Below are positions 8,120-17,045 of a DNA stretch of 64,000 nt, one piece after another. Under the pieces are notes generated by a model. That model was not told the DNA's origin, searched no databases, and was given only the letters and a program-made list of their open reading frames with translations. The stretch is from Nostoc sp. NMS7. Its GTDB lineage: Bacteria > Cyanobacteriota > Cyanobacteriia > Cyanobacteriales > Nostocaceae. The stretch spans positions 1 to 64,000 of the forward strand of contig NZ_JABXKJ010000242.1 of the NCBI RefSeq assembly GCF_017115085.1, given 5' to 3'. The stretch's first letter is position 1. Each line of letters begins with the position of its first letter. The translations under genes were made by a program, and so were the position numbers.

Positions 8120-9304
8120 ATGAAATATGTTGACGAATTCCGCGAACCGGAAAAAGCCGAAGCCATACGCCGGGAAATCGCCAAATTATGCCACCAGCTA
8201 GAAAAACCCATCAAAATCATGGAAGTATGCGGCGGACATACCCATTCAATTTTTAAATATGGTATTGAAGAAATTTTACCCGAAGCTATTGAACTAATTC
8301 ATGGTCCTGGTTGTCCAGTATGCGTTATGCCAAAGGGGAGATTAGATGATGCGATCGCAATCTCCCAAAATCATAACGTCATTTTTGCCACCTTTGGCGA
8401 CGCAATGCGAGTTCCCGGTTCTAAAACCAGTTTATTGCAAGCTAGGGCACAAGGTGCAGACATCCGTATGGTGTACTCTCCCCTAGATAGCCTGCAAATT
8501 GCCAGAGATAACCCCGACAAACAAGTAGTATTCTTCGCCTTAGGCTTTGAAACCACAGCCCCCAGCACCGCCTTCACCATTCTGCAAGCCGCAGCCGAAG
8601 AAATTCATAACTTTAGTATGTTTTGCAATCACGTCCTCGTGATTCCCGCCCTCAAAGCACTGCTAGATAATCCCGACTTGCAACTGGATGGATTTGTTGG
8701 GCCGGGTCATGTCAGCATGGTAATTGGCACTGACCCTTATGAATTTATTTCCCAACAATATAATAAGCCAATTGTCGTCTCAGGATTTGAACCCTTAGAT
8801 ATTCTCCAATCAATTTGGATGGTATTGCAACAGCTAGTAGAAAATCGTTGTGAAGTTGAAAACCAATATAACCGAATTGTCCAAAAAAGCGGAAACACAG
8901 TAGCGCTACAAGCCATAAACAAAGTTTTCGCCGTGCGAGATAGTTTTGATTGGCGCGGCTTAGGTGATATCCCCTATTCAGGATTAAAAATTCAACCTGA
9001 ATATGCCCAATTTGATGCCGAACTTAAATTTACCATTCCTAATCTTAAAGTAGCCGACCATAAAGCTTGTAAATGTGGAGAAATTCTCAAAGGAGTCTTA
9101 AAGCCTTGGGAATGCAAAGTATTCGGTACAGCTTGCACACCAGAAACACCCATTGGTACTTGTATGGTATCATCCGAAGGTGCTTGTGCAGCCTATTACA
9201 AATATGGGCGACTCTCAACGATTGCCAAAAGAACAATCGCCCAAAAACCAAAATTAACTCTAACTCAAGAACCTCTCCCCGCCTGCGGCTTCTCCTCAGA
9301 CTAA
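8120..9304 (+). CDS. hypD: Hydrogenase maturation protein HypD
   Basis: 394 residues. Signature motifs are CGGHTH (C37), GPGCPVCV (C65, C68) and GFETTAPSTAF. The C-terminal cysteine-rich region (KACKCGE, WECKVFGTACTPETPIGTC, EGACAAYYKYGR) binds the [4Fe-4S] cluster. HypD is the scaffold on which the CN and CO ligands are attached to iron, in complex with HypC. The length is slightly above the usual 360-385 because of a short tail after YKYGR. The region before the ATG reads TTACTCCTCACATCCT, which gives no clear SD. It is part of the hyp operon, and hypE follows after a 67-nt gap filled by a CTCTGCG-type repeat. Confidence 0.97.
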   Translation: MKYVDEFREPEKAEAIRREIAKLCHQLEKPIKIMEVCGGHTHSIFKYGIEEILPEAIELIHGPGCPVCVMPKGRLDDAIAISQNHNVIFATFGDAMRVPGSKTSLLQARAQGADIRMVYSPLDSLQIARDNPDKQVVFFALGFETTAPSTAFTILQAAAEEIHNFSMFCNHVLVIPALKALLDNPDLQLDGFVGPGHVSMVIGTDPYEFISQQYNKPIVVSGFEPLDILQSIWMVLQQLVENRCEVENQYNRIVQKSGNTVALQAINKVFAVRDSFDWRGLGDIPYSGLKIQPEYAQFDAELKFTIPNLKVADHKACKCGEILKGVLKPWECKVFGTACTPETPIGTCMVSSEGACAAYYKYGRLSTIAKRTIAQKPKLTLTQEPLPACGFSSD

Positions 9305-9327
9305 TACATCTTACAAATACTTTCCGT

Positions 9328-9366
9328 ACCTCTGCGCTTCCCTCTGCGTGCCTTTGCGTTTAAAAA
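9328..9366. repeat. CTCTGCG dispersed repeat between hypD and hypE
   Basis: CCTCTGCGCTTCCCTCTGCG followed by a CTTTGCGTTTAAA end. An upstream frame of hypE (ATG at 9348) reads through this repeat and would add MPLRLKKV, which is not used in this annotation. Confidence 0.75.
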
Positions 9367-9371
9367 AAGTT

Positions 9372-10475
9372 ATGAATATTTCTCCTACAAACTCAATACA
9401 AAATCCTCTATTTAAAAAAATGGAACAAGTCCGCCGTCACCAACGAAAAGTGCAAGATACTCATATAACTCTTGCACATGGCAGTGGTGGTAAAGCCATG
9501 CGTTATTTAATAGATGATATCTTCGTCAGCAATTTTGATAACCCAATTCTCTCCCAATTAGAAGACCAAGCCAGCTTTAACTTACTCCCTCTCCTACAAC
9601 AAGGAGACAGACTCGCATTTACTACAGATTCCTATGTTGTAGACCCGTTATTTTTTCCCGGTAGTGATATAGGAGAATTAGCCGTCAACGGTACAGTTAA
9701 TGATTTAGCTGTAAGCGGTGCTAAACCCTTATATCTAACTTGTAGTGTAATTTTAGAAGAAGGATTACCTGTAGAAACCTTGCGGCGTGTCGCAGCCAGC
9801 ATGAAAGAAGCCGCGAAAAAAGCTGGTGTTCAAATTGTCACTGGCGACACAAAAGTTGTACATCGCGGTGCTGCCGATAAACTCTTTATTAATACTGCTG
9901 GTATTGGTATTATTCCCGTAGGAATTAGTATTTCCGCCCATAATATTAAACCTGGGGATGCCGTAATAATTAATGGAGAATTAGGCAATCATGGGGCAGC
10001 GATTTTAATTGCCCGTGGAGAATTAGTCTTAGAGACTAATATTGAAAGCGACTGTCAGCCATTGCATAGTTTAGTAGAAACTATTCTCCATGTGTGTCCC
10101 CAAGTTCATGCCATGCGAGATGCTACACGCGGTGGTTTAGCTACAGTATTAAATGAATTTGCCCTCAGTTCCAATGTGGGAATTCGTCTCTACGAAGAAT
10201 CTATTCCAGTGCGTGAAGAAGTCAACGGAGTTTGTGAAATTCTCGGTTTAGACCCATTGTATTTAGCTAATGAAGGTAAGTTAGTTGTGGTGGTTCCAAA
10301 AGAGAATGCTGACAATATTTTATCAGCTATGAAATCTCACCCAGCAGGTAAAGATGCTTGTATTATCGGCGAAGTTATTACCTCACCCCCAGGTATAGTA
10401 TTGTTAAAAACAGTTTTTGGTGCTGAAAGGATTGTTGATATGTTAGTAGGCGAACAATTACCAAGAATTTGTTAA
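9372..10475 (+). CDS. hypE: Hydrogenase expression/formation protein HypE
   Basis: 367 residues from the ATG at 9372. An inner ATG at 9420 is also possible. PurM-like fold: LAHGSGGKAM, FTTDSYVVDPLFFPG, GDTKVVHRG and DATRGGLATVLNE are the ATP-binding and dehydratase core motifs. The protein ends in PRIC, the flexible tail whose last Cys accepts the carbamoyl group from HypF and is dehydrated to thiocyanate. All key features are present. It is followed 13 nt later by hypA, so the two are co-transcribed. Confidence 0.97.
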   Translation: MNISPTNSIQNPLFKKMEQVRRHQRKVQDTHITLAHGSGGKAMRYLIDDIFVSNFDNPILSQLEDQASFNLLPLLQQGDRLAFTTDSYVVDPLFFPGSDIGELAVNGTVNDLAVSGAKPLYLTCSVILEEGLPVETLRRVAASMKEAAKKAGVQIVTGDTKVVHRGAADKLFINTAGIGIIPVGISISAHNIKPGDAVIINGELGNHGAAILIARGELVLETNIESDCQPLHSLVETILHVCPQVHAMRDATRGGLATVLNEFALSSNVGIRLYEESIPVREEVNGVCEILGLDPLYLANEGKLVVVVPKENADNILSAMKSHPAGKDACIIGEVITSPPGIVLLKTVFGAERIVDMLVGEQLPRIC

Positions 10476-10488
10476 TAGATTTTATAGT

Positions 10489-10830
10489 ATGCACGAACTT
10501 GGAATTACCAAAAATATTGTAGCAATTGTAGCTGAACAGGCCAAAGGCGCAAAAGTCCAGCGAGTTTTATTAGAAATTGGCAAACTTTCAGCCATTATGC
10601 CCGACGCTATCCGATTTTGTTTTGATATTTGCACTCAAGATACAGTTTTAGCAGGGGCGACATTAGAAATTTTAGAAATCCCAGGTTTAGCAAAATGTCG
10701 CCAATGCGGTGCAGAAATTGCTTTAGATAAACCTTATGGTATCTGTAACTGCGGTAGCGTGCAATTAGATTTAATCACTGGTGAAGAACTGAAAATTAAA
10801 GAAATCGAAATAGAGGAATTATGTGTGTAA
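10489..10830 (+). CDS. hypA: Nickel metallochaperone HypA
   Basis: 113 residues. It begins MHELG, where the N-terminal Met-His-Glu is the nickel-binding site. The zinc site has C70-R-Q-C73 and a second pair, C86-N-C88. The second pair is spaced CxC rather than the common CxxC of the family. HypA works with HypB to insert nickel into the hydrogenase large subunit. Its end overlaps the start of hypB by 10 nt, giving translational coupling. Confidence 0.96.
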   Translation: MHELGITKNIVAIVAEQAKGAKVQRVLLEIGKLSAIMPDAIRFCFDICTQDTVLAGATLEILEIPGLAKCRQCGAEIALDKPYGICNCGSVQLDLITGEELKIKEIEIEELCV

Positions 10831-11645
10831 CCTGCGGTTGTTCTGATGATGGCGAAACTAAAATTACCAATCTAGAAACAGGTGAAGCTGAACATAACCA
10901 TCATCATCATACTCACACTTTACCAGATGGTACTCTCATCACTCATTCCCACAGTCACGACACTCAGATAGAAGCGTCTCAAATTCATGCCAAAATACAC
11001 AGCACAACGATATCCTTAGAACAAAATATATTGGCCAAGAATAACTTGATAGCTGCCCAAAATCGGGTATGGTTTAAAGGTCGAAATATTCTCGCCTTAA
11101 ATTTAATGAGTTCTCCCGGTGCAGGGAAAACAACTCTTTTAACTCGCACAATTAATGATTTAAAGCATCAATTATCTATAAGTGTAATTGAAGGCGACCA
11201 AGAAACTGCTAACGATGCCAAAAAAATTAAAGAAACAGGCTCTAAAGTCATCCAAATTAACACTGGAACAGGCTGTCATTTAGATGCATCAATGATAGAT
11301 AGGGGTTTACAACAACTGAATCCGCCGCTCAACTCAATTGTGATGATTGAAAATGTGGGAAATTTGGTTTGTCCAGCCTTATTTGATTTAGGAGAACAGG
11401 CAAAAGTCGTGATTCTCTCGGTTACAGAGGGAGAAGATAAGCCGCTAAAATACCCGCATATATTCCGTGCTAGTGACATAATGATTCTCACTAAAACTGA
11501 TTTGCTACCTTATGTAGATTTTGATGTTCAAAAGTGCATAGAATATGCTAAACAAGTAAATCCCCAAATTCAGATTTTTCAAATTTCTGCAACCACGAGT
11601 GCTGGCTTAGAAAATTGGTATGCGTGGCTAACTGCATCGTTATAA
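10821..11645 (+). CDS. hypB: Nickel-inserting GTPase HypB
   Basis: 274 residues. N-terminal metal site C2-V-T-C5-G-C7, then a His-rich stretch (residues 25-46, with HNHHHHTHT and THSHSHD) that can store nickel or zinc. G-domain: Walker A SPGAGKTTL (98-106), EGDQETANDA and TKTDLLP (NKxD-type). It hydrolyses GTP to drive nickel delivery with HypA. It is the last gene of the operon. A CTCTGCG repeat and an imperfect hairpin follow. Confidence 0.97.
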   Translation: MCVTCGCSDDGETKITNLETGEAEHNHHHHTHTLPDGTLITHSHSHDTQIEASQIHAKIHSTTISLEQNILAKNNLIAAQNRVWFKGRNILALNLMSSPGAGKTTLLTRTINDLKHQLSISVIEGDQETANDAKKIKETGSKVIQINTGTGCHLDASMIDRGLQQLNPPLNSIVMIENVGNLVCPALFDLGEQAKVVILSVTEGEDKPLKYPHIFRASDIMILTKTDLLPYVDFDVQKCIEYAKQVNPQIQIFQISATTSAGLENWYAWLTASL

Positions 11646-11649
11646 CAAA

Positions 11650-11685
11650 AACTCTGCGCCCCTCTGCGCTTTCCTCTGCGTTTAA
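11650..11685. repeat. CTCTGCG dispersed repeat after hypB
   Basis: ACTCTGCGCCCCTCTGCGC followed by TTTCCTCTGCGTTTAAA. It is the same family as the copies between hypF/hypC and hypD/hypE. Confidence 0.75.
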
Positions 11686-11708
11686 ATTAAAGTCACTGAA
11701 TATTTCAA

Positions 11709-11735
11709 CACCCCGCACTTTAAAAGTACAGGGTG
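11709..11735. terminator. Possible bidirectional terminator between hypB and the minus-strand genes
   Basis: CACCC and ACTTT pair with AAGT and GGGTG around a short loop, forming an imperfect hairpin between two convergent genes. No U-run follows, so the call rests on position and symmetry. Confidence 0.3.
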
Positions 11736-11794
11736 AAAGACAGCGATAAGGATAAATAAGCTATATTTTGCGTGATTCCCAATTTCTATTTACC

Positions 11795-12169
11795 TCAAAG
11801 CCAATCTCGATAAGCTGATATTTCATTTACGCTGATTTCAAACGGCATCCCTTTGCCAAATGGCGGATAAACGCGAATTTTGCCATTCTTAGCAAACCGC
11901 TCCAACCTATTACCCAACTGGGGAATATTGCTGACGATATGCCAGTAAGATAATATGTCAGGGCAGTCAATAATTAATGTTAGGATGCTAGCATTTGTTG
12001 TGAGATACCACTGACAATTAGATAACAGTACTCGCGTAATGCGATCGCAGGCTAGATAAAAGCATCTGCCAGTAGACTGTTCTAGCTCCATCTGCAACAT
12101 TCCATCCTGTTTCGTTACCTCAGTTGGAGGTAAATCATCGGGAGGAAGCAGATATAGTTTAGAAGACAT
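11795..12169 (-). CDS. Conserved-looking hypothetical protein
   Basis: 124 residues, not recognised. It is soluble, with a mixed alpha/beta pattern (VLLSNCQWYLTTNASILTLI, KIRVYPPF). Its ATG overlaps the stop codon of the upstream LLM-class oxidoreductase by 11 nt, so both are translated from one mRNA and may act together. No metal-binding or catalytic motif stands out. Confidence 0.65.
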   Translation of the reverse strand: MSSKLYLLPPDDLPPTEVTKQDGMLQMELEQSTGRCFYLACDRITRVLLSNCQWYLTTNASILTLIIDCPDILSYWHIVSNIPQLGNRLERFAKNGKIRVYPPFGKGMPFEISVNEISAYRDWL

Positions 12170-13166
12170 AATTTCGCACCTCTTGGTTGTAGCGCGTCAA
12201 ACTCTCCAGGTTTTTTTGCATATCAGAAGACGAGGGTTTGAGTGCTAGCGTACCTAAATTTAATTCGTCTTGAAATTTCTTGATTCTGTCTCGACAAGTC
12301 TCCACATCACCGATAATTGAGTTCTCAATCAAATAGTCTTCGTCAAAACAAATGTTTGTGCGATCAAATGGTTTTTGGTTGGGATTCGCACTATTCTGCA
12401 ATATTTCAGCCGAATTAGCTTTCATTTTCTGGCTAAATTTGCGAATGAAAGGTAACGCCTCACTCACTGCCTCATCAGATGTTTTGCCAACAAAAAAGAA
12501 GCGTGCCAGCACAAAGTTTTCCGCATCACTAGAATTTAAAGCTCGATATTTGGCAACAGTATCCTTCAATCTCTCTAGGGAAAATGGCGGGCCACCCATC
12601 AAGCTGAAGGAATGTTTAGCGGCCAACTCGATGCCGTCATCACCGCCAGTAGCAACATACACTGGTATTTTACTCTGCAATGGTTTTGGGTAAATTGTCA
12701 GGCGATCGCATTGATAATATTGCCCATTAAATGATACATCAGTTTCATATAAAAGCTTTTGAATCAATGCGATCGCCTCTAGCATCTTGGGACGGGATTC
12801 ACTTGGTAATGTCCCAAAATGCTTATTTTGTTCGGGAAAGGGGCCGCCTTTAGCAACTCCAAATAATAATCGTCCATTGCACAAGTTATCCAAAGTGGCA
12901 ACATCTTCCGCCACCCGAATCGGGTTATGGAATGGCAGTAGCACCGCCGCCGTGCCTAATTGGATAGTTGAAGTCAATCCCGCCAAGTGTGCCATTAACA
13001 CCAACATGGACGGGCTGAGATTGGATTCACTAAAATGATGTTCACTTACCCAGGCTTCTTCAAAACCTAAGCTTTCCGCCTGTTTTACCAGCGCGACTTG
13101 CTCAAAGATGGCACGACGAGCATCTTGGTGATAATTATCGTAATTGCAGAAAATTCCAGTTTTCAT
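12159..13166 (-). CDS. LLM-class flavin-dependent oxidoreductase (luciferase-like)
   Basis: 335 residues with the bacterial luciferase-like TIM-barrel pattern: a conserved N-terminal strand (MKTGIFCNYDNY), EAWVSEHHFSES (the EHHF signature), LGTAAVLLPFHNPIRVAED, NGRLLFGVAKG and a C-terminal VGDVETCRDRIKKF. Family members use FMNH2 or F420 with O2 on diverse substrates; the substrate here is unknown. A small hypothetical gene overlaps its 3' end. The upstream region contains the three-way-junction repeat at 13234-13291. Confidence 0.85.
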   Translation of the reverse strand: MKTGIFCNYDNYHQDARRAIFEQVALVKQAESLGFEEAWVSEHHFSESNLSPSMLVLMAHLAGLTSTIQLGTAAVLLPFHNPIRVAEDVATLDNLCNGRLLFGVAKGGPFPEQNKHFGTLPSESRPKMLEAIALIQKLLYETDVSFNGQYYQCDRLTIYPKPLQSKIPVYVATGGDDGIELAAKHSFSLMGGPPFSLERLKDTVAKYRALNSSDAENFVLARFFFVGKTSDEAVSEALPFIRKFSQKMKANSAEILQNSANPNQKPFDRTNICFDEDYLIENSIIGDVETCRDRIKKFQDELNLGTLALKPSSSDMQKNLESLTRYNQEVRNYVF

Positions 13167-13233
13167 TACTTGCGTTGATACTTTGTACTCACCGTAGGTG
13201 CTGGCTATTCTAGTGGTCTATCGCATTTGATAG

Positions 13234-13291
13234 GTTTGTAGTGAGGACTTTAGTCCTCAAATATTTAAGCACTAAAGTGCTTACTACAAAC
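13234..13291. repeat. 58-bp three-way-junction (cloverleaf) element
   Basis: The outer arms GTTTGTAGT (13234-13242) and ACTACAAAC (13283-13291) are perfect inverse complements. Between them sit two perfect hairpins: GAGGACT-TT-AGTCCTC (13243-13258) and AAGCACT-AA-AGTGCTT (13267-13282). The whole can fold as a three-way junction. A related 26-bp hairpin lies at 17614-17639. Confidence 0.85.
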
Positions 13292-13311
13292 TCAATTAAT
13301 CCGATGAATCA

Positions 13312-13677
13312 TTAACTTGCAACCCACTGCAACTCCAACCATAGGCGTGGGTTGTTCTGTTTCACCTTCGACATCGGATCGCGTAACAATCGCTTGGCAT
13401 TCATGCAGACTACCTGCATTAGACCCATGTTGTCTGCTACTTCTCGGAGTATTTCTTTTTGAGCTTGCACACAGGAAATCATTTCGTCAGAGCAATAAAT
13501 TCCTATATATTGCAAGCGTCTGGCAGGTCGTCCCCAAAAACAGGTGATGACTTTCACATAACACCCATCCAGCAATTCCCCAACTTGCGGGTAGTAATGG
13601 TTGACGACTCTTGTGAATTCTTTGGCTAAGATATCTTCAGCAATCATTGGAACTGATATTTCTGTAGCGTCCATCAC
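13312..13677 (-). CDS. Hypothetical protein
   Basis: 121 residues, not recognised. A soluble protein with a Cys-containing middle (GCYVKVITCF, IYCSDEMISC, VVCMNAKRLL) but no regular metal motif. It begins MMDATEISVP, and the second Met could be used. It is separated from the LLM oxidoreductase by the cloverleaf repeat and may belong to a different transcript. The frame is clean, and the composition resembles neighbouring genes. Confidence 0.55.
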   Translation of the reverse strand: MMDATEISVPMIAEDILAKEFTRVVNHYYPQVGELLDGCYVKVITCFWGRPARRLQYIGIYCSDEMISCVQAQKEILREVADNMGLMQVVCMNAKRLLRDPMSKVKQNNPRLWLELQWVAS

Positions 13678-13988
13678 GCTATTTAATATAACATAAATTT
13701 GTCAGTTAAATATGACAAAATAGACTATAAAACTTAAATAAAATATTAAATAAAAAAAGAGGTGTACCTTATCTGGTATTACCTCAGATTTGCCTAAAGC
13801 ATCTTTATTTTGAATGAAATATCAAAGCTTAGAATACCCCTATGGCGAATAGAATTTGTAGCTATACAGACTTGTATTGAGCGGAGTCGAAATACAAAAC
13901 CCACCTCCGTGGGTTTCAAATTTCTGGAGTCCGCGCCGCCGCGATTTCTAATTGCCAAGTATATTTGCTTTGGAATTTTTAATTATTA
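13678..13988. other. AT-rich intergenic spacer
   Basis: No gene is seen. The stretch holds the hairpin at 13897-13916 nested inside an outer inverted repeat TTGTATT...AATACAA (13873-13897). The rest is AT-rich and may contain the promoter of the 121-residue gene. Confidence 0.5.
13897..13916 (-). terminator. Rho-independent-type terminator of the 13989-15046 genes
   Basis: Perfect 8-bp stem AAACCCAC/GTGGGTTT with a 4-nt loop. Read on the minus strand it is followed by a T-rich run (TTTTGTATTT). It lies 70 nt beyond the last gene of the minus-strand group. Confidence 0.5.
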
Positions 13989-14300
13989 TTATCGAGCATT
14001 GCGTTCACAAACTAAGACCTCTGCTACGATATCCGGCACATTTATTAAATCCGTAAATCCTTCCGAACCACCCATCGGTGAAATAAATGTATAGTTTGGG
14101 TCACAGACTCCATTGTCATATACTTGAAGAAACCACCTATCTGGAAATCCTTCTATACCTAATTCCACAGTGTACCAACTATCGCCAATCAGACGCGAGT
14201 TAAAGATTGTAAACCACTCTCTGTTTTCTTCTGAAATATTCCAGTCTGCCATCAGCAGTTCTAAAGCTATTTGTCCCGCATCCGTTGAAGTCAACAGCAT
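13989..14300 (-). CDS. Hypothetical protein
   Basis: 103 residues, not recognised. Small, acidic and soluble, with several aromatics (WFTIFNSRL, SWYTVELGIEGFPDRWFLQ). It starts 2 nt after the stop codon of the 93-residue gene, so the two are coupled. No catalytic motif is visible. Confidence 0.6.
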   Translation of the reverse strand: MLLTSTDAGQIALELLMADWNISEENREWFTIFNSRLIGDSWYTVELGIEGFPDRWFLQVYDNGVCDPNYTFISPMGGSEGFTDLINVPDIVAEVLVCERNAR

Positions 14301-14302
14301 TT

Positions 14303-14584
14303 TTACTCCTTATTTGCAACTTCAGGATTTGCAACTTCAGTATTGGGAACTTCCGGGTATAAACCCAGTTCTTTAGCTAGCTCACGCGCCACAAAAAATA
14401 AAAATTTGGCACCATCTTGATTGCCTTCATGGGCAAACATAGTTGCTACTTGTAACATTGTTTGTACTAAACCAGAATCAATCAATTCTGGCTTAGATTC
14501 TAAAATTTCTGGTTCATGACCATTGGGACATTTAAGTAACTCATCAATCAGATTAAAATATAGCTGTTCGCGTTGTTCTGTCAT
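14303..14584 (-). CDS. Small helical protein resembling the N-terminal module of cyanobacterial CHAT/TPR proteins
   Basis: 93 residues. The pattern LYFNLIDELLKCPNGHEPEIL, then LIDSGLVQTMLQVATMFAHE, resembles a short module often found at the N-terminus of CHAT-domain and TPR proteins in Nostoc (from memory, not searched). Here it stands alone. The C-terminal tail is a small repeat, PEVPNTEVANPEVANKE, encoded by a tandem (GGATTTGCAACTTCA-type) sequence. It is adjacent to the 103-residue gene and probably co-expressed. Confidence 0.6.
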   Translation of the reverse strand: MTEQREQLYFNLIDELLKCPNGHEPEILESKPELIDSGLVQTMLQVATMFAHEGNQDGAKFLFFVARELAKELGLYPEVPNTEVANPEVANKE

Positions 14585-14623
14585 GGTACTTTTGGTGATT
14601 TGAGTAAGTAAATTGTGAATTCG

Positions 14624-15046
14624 TTACTGTTCGATACTTTGCCGCCACAGTCTTTCCAACATTTCAACTTGTTCTTTTAAAACAGCCGCACGATGAACAA
14701 GATATCTGTCATAAAAGAGAATCCCTAACCCAATACAAATAGGGGTTAACAAGAAGAACCATTGTAGGATAGTGGCAAATTTATATTGTTCAGTAACAGT
14801 CAGCATTTGATCAACCACATTACGGTCAGAGGATTGGATGCTAGTCTGAGAGGAATGTGTACCCTCTGTCTGGGGAGCCAAGGCCGGAGAATTTGTACTA
14901 ATATTGTTAACTTCCGAAGCTAAATTCTGGGATTTTACTAACTCCAGATGTCGCTCCCAAATTATCCCAAATACTACTAGTCCTGGAGAAAGCATTACTA
15001 AGGTAACTACGCAAACTGTGAGAACATTTAAAAGTTTGGCTTTCAT
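14624..15046 (-). CDS. Membrane protein with two TM segments and a coiled-coil tail
   Basis: 140 residues. TM1 is about residues 7-29 (VLTVCVVTLVMLSPGLVVFG). A Ser/Thr/Asn-rich linker of about 60 residues follows. TM2 is about 93-112 (ILQWFFLLTPICIGLGILFY). The tail (LKEQVEMLERLWRQSIEQ) is a short coiled coil. The layout suggests an inner-membrane protein with a periplasmic loop. The function is unknown. It is the first gene of a three-gene minus-strand group. Confidence 0.6.
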   Translation of the reverse strand: MKAKLLNVLTVCVVTLVMLSPGLVVFGIIWERHLELVKSQNLASEVNNISTNSPALAPQTEGTHSSQTSIQSSDRNVVDQMLTVTEQYKFATILQWFFLLTPICIGLGILFYDRYLVHRAAVLKEQVEMLERLWRQSIEQ

Positions 15047-16082
15047 CGTGGCTCTCCCTTGCTAGGTAGTATGCACCCAGAAAGAAAATATCTTTTGCTG
15101 TTTATCTAAAGTAGATATATATTTCTACCTCTCAAACAGTTTTGATATTAAAATATGTGTAATTGGTAATTTTTAAAATCGTTGGTTGTCAGTTATTTTC
15201 CTAATTACTACTGACCACTAACCACTGAAAAGTTACCAACCTTTTCGTAAAACATAGGATTATTCAGTCAGAAATAACGCATTCAGATTCAAAGAATGTC
15301 GTTTCATCCTACTTTCAAAAGAGAGATTAAGAAGTCCCCCCTAGTTCACTAAGCTTTCGCTCAGGAATGTTGGGGGGTAGAGGGGAATCTCTGCGTAAAT
15401 CCTATACGATTTATATCAGCCCCTCTCCACAAAACAGTTTACCTCAGCCCCGTTAAGATTATTAAATTCATTAGAATAGTACTCAAAGCTTGTAATCCTC
15501 ACCTGATAAGTCTTATAAAAATTTATTGGGGTATGGGTGCTAGTGTTTTTGGGACGGGGTTCTAGTATTTCTGAGATGGGGTTCTGGTATTTCTGTACTC
15601 AACCTCAAAGCAATCTAGGCAATGGTTAAGGACTGTTTTTGAAGCAATTTTGGCAAACAAAAACTGCACTCAAAATCAAATATCAATGTCTTTTGATCAA
15701 GATAGACTAATAAATTAGGAAAAACAATTAAATTTTTTGAAACTAAATTGCATTTCCATCACAAATAGCAGATATTGCCCTCTGCCTTGATTTGGTAAAA
15801 ATTATGCATATATACAGAATTGAACTAACGAATCTCAGCCCAAGAGACAATAATCAACAATTTCCGATGGTAAAATATAAGTATGGCAAGCTAAACCTCT
15901 GCTGAAGTGATAATCAATGGGAATATCTGATAAAAGTTCTTCCTAAACTTTCATATTTTGTGGTTTAGTTAGAATACATAGTATATGCACTCATTGATAC
16001 TAAACTACAAATTAAATACACAAAAGCTTATTGTTAGAAGTAAATACTCTGTACTAAGTTTTAGGATTTTAGGAGTTAAATA
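15047..16082. other. Long intergenic region upstream of cysK
   Basis: About 1 kb with no convincing ORF. It contains a degenerate triple of a 22-bp unit (GGGGTTCTAGTATTTCTG type, about 15534-15595) and a common Nostoc repeat piece near 15340-15400 (GGGGGTAGAGGGGAATCTCT). The last 100 bp are AT-rich and hold the cysK promoter and a good SD (AGGAG) 8 nt before the ATG. A GTA/TAC pair at 16040-16054 has a 9-nt spacer, so it is not a standard NtcA site. Confidence 0.6.
15534..15595. repeat. Three degenerate 22-bp tandem units
   Basis: Two clear units carry GGGGTTCT(A/G)GTATTTCT at 15556 and 15578. A more diverged unit (ATGGGTGCTAGTGTTTTT) lies 22 bp upstream. No function is apparent. Confidence 0.6.
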
Positions 16083-17042
16083 ATGCGGATTGCTCAAGAC
16101 GTAACAGAACTTATCGGACGAACTCCTTTAGTTCAACTGAACAAAATTCCTCAAGCTGAGGGAGTAGTAGCAAGGATAGTTGTCAAATTAGAAGGCATGA
16201 ACCCAGCAGCTTCGGTGAAAGACCGGATTGGGTTAAGTATGGTACTCTCAGCAGAAGCTGCTGGCTCAATTTTCCCTGGAAAGACGATTTTAGTTGAGCC
16301 GACTTCCGGTAATACAGGAATTGCTCTAGCGATGGTAGCAGCAGCGCGTGGCTACCGTTTGATTTTGACAATGCCAGAGACAATGAGCCAAGAACGACGC
16401 GCTATGCTTAGAGCTTATGGTGCGTCTTTAGAGTTGACACCAGGCACTGAGGGAATGCGGGGAGCAATTCGCAAAGCTGAAGAAATTGTGGCTAATACTC
16501 CCAATGCTTTCATGCTGCAACAGTTCCGCAACCCTGCCAATCCCAAAGTTCACCAGGAAACCACCGCAGAAGAAATTTGGGCTGATACAGACGGGGAAGT
16601 GGATATTGTGATTGCTGGGGTAGGTACTGGTGGGACGATTACTGGGATTGCAGAAGTACTCAAACAACGCAAGCCGACTTTTAAAGCGATCGCAGTTGAA
16701 CCCAGCAACAGCCCAGTTCTCTCAGGTGGTGAAGCCGGTCCACATAAAATTCAAGGTATTGGCGCCGGATTTATCCCCGATGTTCTCCGTTTGGAATTGG
16801 TTGACGAAGTAATTAGAGTCAGCGATGAACAAGCGATCGCTTATGGACGCCGTTTGGCAAAAGAAGAAGGCTTATTGTCTGGGATATCCTCTGGTGCAGC
16901 TTTGTGCGCCGCAATTCAAGTAGGTAAACGTCCAGAAAATGCTGGACGTTTAATTGTGATGATTCAGCCTTCCTTTGGTGAACGTTACCTCAGCACACCC
17001 ATGTTTCAAGATTTGTCTTTAGAAACTGCTGGCGTCCGTTAA
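16083..17042 (+). CDS. cysK: Cysteine synthase A (O-acetylserine sulfhydrylase)
   Basis: 319 residues. A PLP enzyme joining O-acetylserine and sulfide to make L-cysteine. Landmarks: [11 protein letters not shown] with the PLP lysine at K42, the substrate loop [13 protein letters not shown], the phosphate-binding [10 protein letters not shown] and SSGAALCAA near the C-terminus. The length and all motifs match the family. SD AGGAG. The gene is alone on the plus strand, with a long regulatory region in front, and converges with the nitrogenase-associated ArsC-like gene. A cysteine supplier next to a thiol-dioxygenase-like gene is noteworthy but may be chance. Confidence 0.95.
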   Translation: MRIAQDVTELIGRTPLVQLNKIPQAEGVVARIVVKLEGMNPAASVKDRIGLSMVLSAEAAGSIFPGKTILVEPTSGNTGIALAMVAAARGYRLILTMPETMSQERRAMLRAYGASLELTPGTEGMRGAIRKAEEIVANTPNAFMLQQFRNPANPKVHQETTAEEIWADTDGEVDIVIAGVGTGGTITGIAEVLKQRKPTFKAIAVEPSNSPVLSGGEAGPHKIQGIGAGFIPDVLRLELVDEVIRVSDEQAIAYGRRLAKEEGLLSGISSGAALCAAIQVGKRPENAGRLIVMIQPSFGERYLSTPMFQDLSLETAGVR

Positions 17043-17045
17043 GGA

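Noticed and set aside
16040-16054. GTA...TAC pair before cysK as an NtcA site
   Set aside because: The spacer is 9 nt; the NtcA consensus needs 8, so it is treated as chance.
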